Assembly (NCBI RefSeq): GCF_000499845.2
Contig: NC_023750.2
Coordinates: 1,557,213-1,621,212 of the forward strand
Direction: 5' to 3'
Source: Phaseolus vulgaris
Lineage: Eukaryota; Streptophyta; Magnoliopsida; Fabales; Fabaceae
DNA length: 64,000 nt
Part shown: one piece after another, positions 57,821-64,000 of the stretch
Position numbering within the stretch: position 1 is the stretch's first letter
Layout: each line of letters opens with the position of its first letter
Notes under the pieces: generated by a model
What the model saw: the letters and a program-made list of their open reading frames with translations, nothing else
Told to the model about the DNA's origin: nothing
Database searches by the model: none
Program-made: the position numbers and the translations under genes

Positions 57821-60460
57821 GACCGAGAGTGAAAAAAACTGGTTTTCCAAAAACAAAACATCCTGGCTTTTTTTCCCGTATCTTCTTTTTGTGATTTGTT
57901 TATGGATGTGTCTCCTTACCTGGATGCAAACAACATATGAAAGTACTTGTGTGAATTTTTGCAGCGCAATACGGACCCAGAATAAAATTGCTAAAAGTAT
58001 GGCGAAATTCCACAAGTTTTTGTAGTGTCGCCTTGGTTTGCACTAAATTTTTGAAAAATTATCCCAAAAAGTTTTTTTCCTGAAATTGCACTTAAGAATC
58101 TCCACTGAATTTGGGACAAAACGCGCGAAATTTCAGTTCAAACGGATGAGTATTGACCCACGACAAAAATCAAACAGTTTCACACACAAAAGAACCTTCC
58201 TTTCATTTCTGGCAGTGGTGAATAAAAAATTTATATCCGATCTTGTGGGATGAATCGGGAGCTGAACTCTCAGCCACAACTCAATAGACACACTGACAAA
58301 TGTCTGGTAAAAATTTCAGACCAAAATACCCAAGGAATAAGGCGTAGTAAGTCCCAGACCGAGAGTGAACAAAACATGTTTTCCGAAAACAAAACGTTAT
58401 GGCTTTTCTTCTCCGTATCTTCTTTTTGTGACTTGTTTATGGATGTGCGTCCTTACCTGGGTGCAAACAACATATGAAAGTAATCGTGTCAATTTTTTCA
58501 GCGCAATACGGACCCAGAATAAAATTGAAGAAAGTCAGGCGAAATTCCACAAGTTTTGGTAAATGATAGCCTTGGTTTGCACAAAATATCTGAAAAATTC
58601 TCCCGAAATATTTTTTCCTGAAATTCCACGTAGGAATCTCCATTGAATTTGGGATAAAAAGCAAAAAATTTCAGGTCAAACAGATGAGTATTAAACCATG
58701 AAAAAAATCAAACAGTTTCACACACAAAAGAATCTTCCTCTTAGCCTTGGCAGTGATGAATAAAAAATTTATTGTCGATCTTGCGTGACGAATCTGGGAC
58801 TCAAATCGTAGCCAAAACTCAATAGACACAGTGACGAATTCCTGGTAAAAAATTGAAACCAAAATACCCAAGGCGTAAGGCGTAAGGCGTAGTAAGTCCG
58901 AGACCGAGAGTGAACAAAACAGGTTTTCCGACAACAAAACGCCCTAGCTTTTCTTCTCCGTATCTTCCTTTTGTGATCTGTTTATGCACGTGCCTCCTTA
59001 CCTAGGTGCACACAACATATGAAAGTACTTGTTTGAATATATTCAGCGCAACCCAAAATTAAAATGCAGAAAGTAGGGCGAAATTCCACAAGTTTTGGTA
59101 GAGAATAGCCTTGGTTTGCACAAAAATTTCTGAAATATTCTCGCGAAATAGTTTTTTCCTGAAATTCCTGAAAAATGCGGTAAATTTCAGGTCAAATGGA
59201 TGAGTCACCCCCGAAAAAAATCAAACGGTTTAACACACAAAAGAACCTTCCTTTCAGATCTAGCAGTGATGAATAAAAAATTTATTGTCGATCTTGTGGG
59301 ACGAATCTGGGGCTCAAATATCAGCCAAAATCTAATAGACACAGTGACTAATGTCTGGTAAAATTTTCATACCAAAATACCAAAGGAGTAAGGCGTAGTA
59401 AGTCTCGGACCGAGAGTGAAAAAATCTGATTTTCCGAAAGCAAAACGTCCTGGTTTTTCTTTCCCGTATCAATATTTTGTGATTTATTTATGGACGTGCC
59501 TCCTTACCTGGGTGCAGACAACATATGAAAGTACTTGTGTGAACTTTTTCAGCGCAATACAAACCCAGAATAAAATCGCAGAAAGCTGGGCGAAATTCCA
59601 CAATTTTGGTAAAAGATAGCCTTGTTTTGCACACAATTTCTGAAAAATTCTTCCGAAATAGTTTTTTCCTGAAATTTTACGTAACAATCTCTACTGAATT
59701 TAAGAGAAAACGCGACAAATTTCAGGTCAAATGGATGAGTATTCACCCACGAAAAAAATCAAACAGTTTCACACACAAAAAAACCTTCCTTTTAGCCTTG
59801 GCAGTGATGAATAAAAAATTTATTGTCAATATTATGGGACGAATCTGGGGCTCAAATCTCAGCCAAAACTCAATAGACACAGTGACGAATGTCTGGTAAA
59901 AATTTGAGACCAAAATTCCCAAGGAGGAAAGCGTAGTAAATCCTAGACCTATAGTGAACAAAACTTGTTTTCCGAAACCAAAATGTCCTGACTTTTCTTC
60001 CCCGTATCTTCATTTTGTGATTTGTTTATGGACCTGCCTCCTTACTTGGGTGCAAAAAACATATTAAAGTACTTGTGTGAATTTTTTCAGCGCAATACGG
60101 ACCTAGAATAAAATTGGAGAAACTAGGGCAAAATTCCACAAGTTTTGGTAGAGGATAGCCTTGGTTTGCACAAAATTTCAGAAAAATCTCCCGAAATAGT
60201 TTTTTCCTGAAATTCCAGTAAGCATCTTCACTGAATTTGGGACGAAATGCGAGAAATTTCATGTCCAACGGATGAGTATTCATCGACGAAAAAAATCAAA
60301 CAGTTTCACACACAAAAGAACCTTACTCTCAACCCCGACAGTGATGAATAAAAAATTTATTGCCAATTTTATGGGACAAATCTGGGGCTCAAATCTCAGC
60401 CAAAACCGGTAAAAATTTCAGACCAAAATACCCAAGGAGTAAGGCGTAGTAAGTCCCAGA

Positions 60461-62614
60461 CCGAGAGTGAACAATACTGATTTTTCGAAAACAAAACGTC
60501 ATGGCTTTACTACCCCGTATCATCTTTTTGTGATATGTTTATGGACGTTCCTCCTTACCTGGGTGCAAACAACATATGAAAATACTTGTGTGAATTTTTT
60601 TCAGCGCAATACGGACCCAGAATAAAATTGTAGAAAATAGGATGAAATTCCACAAGTTTTGGTAAAGGATAGCCTGTGTTTTCACAAAATTTCTGAAAAA
60701 TTCTACTGAAATAGTTTTTTCCTAAAATTCCACATAAGAATCTCTATTGAATTTGGGACAAAACGCGATAAATTTCATGTCAAACGGATGAGTATTCACC
60801 CACGAAAAAAAATCAAACAGTTTCACACACAAAAGAACCTTCCTCTCAGCCCTGCCAGTGATGAATAAAAAATTTATCGTCGATCTTGTGGGACGAATCT
60901 GAGGCTAAAATATCAGCAAAAACTCAATAGACACAGTGATGAATATCTGGTAAAAATTTCAGACCAAAATACCCAAGGAGTAAGAAGTAGTAAGTCCCAA
61001 ACCAAGAGTGAACAAAAATTGTTTTTCGAAAACAAATTGTCTGGGCTTTTCATCCCCGTATCTTCATTTTGTGATATGTTTATGGACGTAACTCCTTACC
61101 TGGGTGCAAAAAATATTAAAGTACTTGTGTGAATTTTTTTCAGCGCAATACGGACCTAGAATAAAATTGGAGAAAGTGGGTCGAAATTCCACAAGTTTTG
61201 GTAGAGTATCGCCTTAGTTTGCACAAAATTTCGGAAATATTCTCCCGAAATAGTTTTTTCCTGAAATTCTACGTAAGAATCTCCACAGAATTTGGGAGAA
61301 AACGCAACCAATTTCAGCTCAAGCGGATGAGTATTCACCCACGAAAAAAATCATACAATTTCACACACATAAGAACCTTCCTTTCAGCCTTGGCAATGAT
61401 GAATAAAAAATTTATTGCCAATATTATGGGACGAATTTGGGGCTCAAATCTCAGCCAAAACTCAATAGACACAGTGACGAATGTCCGGTAAAAATTTCAG
61501 ACCAAAATACTCAAGGAGTAAGGCGTAGTAAGTCCCAGACCGAGAGTGAACAATACTGATTTTTCGAAAACAAAACGTCCTGGCTTTTCTACCCCGTATC
61601 ATCTTTTTGTGATATGTTTATGGACATGCCTCCTTACCTGGGTGCAAACAACATATGAAAATACTTGTGTGAATTTCTTCAGCGCAATACGGACCCAGAA
61701 TAAAATTGCAGAAAATATGACGAAATTCCACAAGTTTTGGTAAAGGATAGCCTTGGTTTGCACAAAATTTCTGAAAAATTCTCCCGAAATAGTTTTTTCC
61801 TGAAATTTCACATAAGAATCTCCACTGAATTTTGGACAAAACGCGATAAATTTCAGGTCAAACGAATGAGTATTCACCCACGAAAGAAATCAAACAGTTT
61901 CACACACAAAAGAACCTTCCTCTCAGCCTTGGCAGTGATGAATAAAAAATTTATCACCGATCTTGTGGGACGAATCTGAGGCTCAAATATCAGCAAAAAC
62001 TCAATAGACACAGTGATGAATGTATGGTAAAAATTTCAGACCAAAATACCCAAGGAGTAAGAAGTGTAAGTCCCAAACCGAGAGTGAACAAAACTTGTTT
62101 TTCGAAAACAAATTGTCTGGGCTTTTCATCCTCGTATCTTCATTTTGTGATATGTTTATGGACGTAACTCCTTACCTGGGTGCAAAAAATATTAAAGTAC
62201 TTGTGTGAATTTTTTCAGCGCAATACGGACCCAGAATAAAATTGGAGAAAGTGGGTCAAAATTCCACAAGTTTTGGTAGAGTATCGCCTTGGTTTGCACA
62301 AAATTTCGGAAAAATTCTCCCGAAATAGTTTTTTCCTGAAATTCTACATAAGAATCTCCACAGAATTTGGGAGAAAACGCAACAAATTTCAGGTCAAACG
62401 GATGAGTTTTCACCCACGAAAAAATCAAACAGTTTCACTCACAAAAGAACCTTCCTTTCAGCCCTGACAGTGATGAATTAAAACTTTATTGCCGATCTTG
62501 TGGGATGAATCTGGGTCTCAAGTCTCAACCAAAACTCAATAGACACAGTGACGAATGTCTGGCTAAAATTTCAGACCAAAATACCCAAGAAGTAAGGCGT
62601 AGTAAGTCACAGAC
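60461..62614. repeat. Second dimeric higher-order repeat in the satellite
   Basis: Units starting at 60,461 and 61,545 share aatactgatttttcgaaaac and tatcatctttttgtgatatg. Units starting at 61,005 and 62,079 share aaacaaattgtctgggc, cttcattttgtgatatg and gacgtaactccttac. The alternation D-E-D-E gives a dimer period of about 1,080 bp, distinct in sequence from the A/B/C types. Confidence 0.85.
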
Positions 62615-64000
62615 GGATAGTGAACAAAACAAGTTTTCCGAAAACTAAATGTCCTGCTATTCTTCCCTGTATCTTCTTTTTGTGATTTGTTTGGACTAGC
62701 CTCCTTACCTGGGTGGAAACAACATATGAAAGTAGTTATGTGAATTTTTTCAGCGCAATACGGACCCAAAATAAAATACCAGAAAGTAGGGTGAAATTCC
62801 ACAAAATACCAGAGAGTATAGCCTTGGTTTGCACAAAATTTCTGAAAAATTCTCCTGAAATAGTTTTCCTGAAATTCCACGTAAGAATCCCCACTGAATT
62901 TGGGACAAAACGTGGCAAAATTCAGGTCAAACCAGTGAGTATTCACCAACGAAAAATATCAAACAGTTTCGCACACAAAAGAACCTTCCTTTCAGCTCTA
63001 GCAGTGATGAATAAAAATATTTCTTGTCGATCTTGTGGGGCGAATCTGGGGCTCAAATCTCAGCCAAAAGTCAATAGACACATTGACAAATGTCTGGTAA
63101 AAATTTTAGACCAAAAAACCCACTGAGTAAGGCGTAGTAAGTCCCAGACCGAGAGTGAACAAAACTGGTTTTCTAAAAATAAAATGTCCTGGCTTTTCTT
63201 CCTCGTATCTTCTTTTTGTGATTTGTTTATGGACGTGCCTCCTTTCCTGGGTGCAAACAACATATGAAAGTACTTGTGTGAATTTTTTCGGCGCGATACG
63301 AAACCATAATAAAATTGCAGGAAGTAGGGCGAAATTCCACAAGTTTTGGTAGAGAATAGCCTTGGTTTGCACAAAATTTATGAAAAATTCTCCTGAAATA
63401 GGTTTTTCCTGAAATTTCACGTAAGAATCTCCACTGAATTTGGGACAAAACGCGACAAATTTCATGTCAAACCGATGGGTATTCACCCACGAAAAATATC
63501 AAACAGTTTCACACACAAAAGAACCTTCCTTTTAGCCCTGGCAGTTATGAATAAAAAATTTATTGCCGATTTTATGGGATGAATCAGGGTCTCAAATCTA
63601 GACCAAAACTCAATAGACACAGTGAAAAATGTCTGGTAAAAAGTTTAGACCAAAATACCCCATGAGTAAAGCGTAGTAAGTCCCAGACTGAGAGTGAACA
63701 AAACTAGTTTTCTGAAAATAAAACGTCCTGGCTTTTCTTCCCCATATCTTCTTTTTGTGATTTGTTTCTGGACGTGCCTCCTTTCCTGGGTGCAAACAAC
63801 ATATGAAAGTACTTGTGTGAATTTTTTCGGCGCGGTTCGGAACCAGAATAAAATTGCAGGAAGTAGAGCGAAATTTCAGAAGTTTTGGTAGATGATAGCC
63901 TTGGTTTGCACAAAATTTCTGAAAAATTCTCTTGTAATAGTTTTTCCTAAAATTCCACGTAAGAATCTCCACTGAATTTGGGACAAAACGCGACAAATTT

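Larger units (their letters stand above)
48895..64000. repeat. Satellite array, right block, ~540-bp monomer, continues past the window edge
   Basis: The same monomer as on the left continues from the solo LTR to the last base. Phase marks lie near 49,193, 49,732, 50,271, 50,812, 51,365, 51,899, 52,437, 52,979, 53,519, 54,057, 54,589, 55,128, 55,668, 56,208, 56,744, 57,284, 57,822, 58,360, 58,902, 59,409, 59,949, 60,461, 61,005, 61,545, 62,079, 62,614, 63,150 and 63,687. Most spacings are 532-544 bp; 507 (ending 59,409) and 512 (ending 60,461) reflect small deletions near 59,170 and 60,405. Divergence is uneven: some neighbouring units are nearly identical. The ~540-bp length recalls the 528-bp khipu satellite reported near bean chromosome ends, but identity with it cannot be tested here. 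Confidence 0.97.

Noticed and set aside
42128..63996. Dozens of 60-142 codon open frames on both strands of the satellite as possible genes
   Set aside because: They recur in register with the 540-bp monomer, overlap each other antisense, and are broken in many units. Their openness is explained by strand composition, so none is annotated as a gene.
42088..64000. Calling the satellite khipu or a centromeric repeat
   Set aside because: Only the length is similar to khipu, and I cannot compare sequences here; centromeric identity has no support in this window.
42088..64000. Internal three-fold (180-bp) substructure of the monomer
   Set aside because: Phrases such as gggacaaaac and gggacgaatc look alike, but the spacing (about 136 bp) and the remaining sequence do not support a regular subrepeat.
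1..64000. CRISPR-like, operon or bacterial-type system
   Set aside because: All evidence (spliced genes, TRIM/copia/gypsy elements, satellite) is of plant nuclear DNA; no such arrays or gene clusters are present.

Overview
The window is plant nuclear DNA, most likely from a phaseoloid legume (Phaseolus/Vigna group). It has AT-rich intergenic sequence, GT-AG spliced genes with introns of roughly 70-740 bp, TRIM and copia elements of types I associate with legume genomes, and a long satellite array. The genus is an inference, because no organism-specific marker can be checked here.

Two intact protein-coding genes are visible, both on the + strand. The first (about 23,986-27,610, 14 exons, 694 aa) is a class-B auxin response factor of the ARF9/11/18 type, with a B3 DNA-binding domain, an auxin-response-factor domain, an RLFGI repression motif and a C-terminal PB1 domain. 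The second (34,002-37,060, 6 exons, 391 aa) is an Fes1-type armadillo-repeat nucleotide-exchange factor for cytosolic Hsp70. Its short promoter carries two TTCnnGAA heat-shock half-site pairs exactly 20 bp apart and a TATA box. A ~585 bp terminal-inverted-repeat element sits directly upstream of them.

Most of the rest is transposon debris. From left to right it holds: a CACTA-like end (1.5 kb), the tail of a LINE (3.1-3.9 kb), a 68-bp tandem array and a probable Tat-type gypsy fragment (4.1-5.2 kb), three TRIM elements (6.2, 7.5 and 13.4 kb), an Athila-like reverse transcriptase fragment (9.2-9.65 kb), a Tekay/Del-like gypsy element with both LTRs (16.4-21.4 kb), a MITE (21.9 kb), a copia gag fragment (28.6-29.1 kb), a Tat-type gypsy 3' end with an antisense extra gene and LTR (30.0-33.0 kb), an OTU-protease remnant of a MULE (38.4-39.2 kb), and a copia LTR plus gag (39.4-42.1 kb).

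From 42,088 to the right edge the window is a satellite array with a ~540 bp monomer (about 38 copies, continuing beyond the window). A 1,105 bp solo LTR interrupts it at 47,790-48,894. The array has internal structure: locally homogenised blocks, dimeric higher-order repeats of ~1.08 kb, a long-range duplicated monomer pair, and deleted monomers. The left junction cuts into the copia gag. The two genes therefore lie within about 5-18 kb of what may be a heterochromatic or subtelomeric block. I see no convincing RNA genes or CRISPR-like arrays, and no new multi-gene system. The most informative features are the satellite organisation, the Fes1 promoter and the decayed transposon accessory genes.
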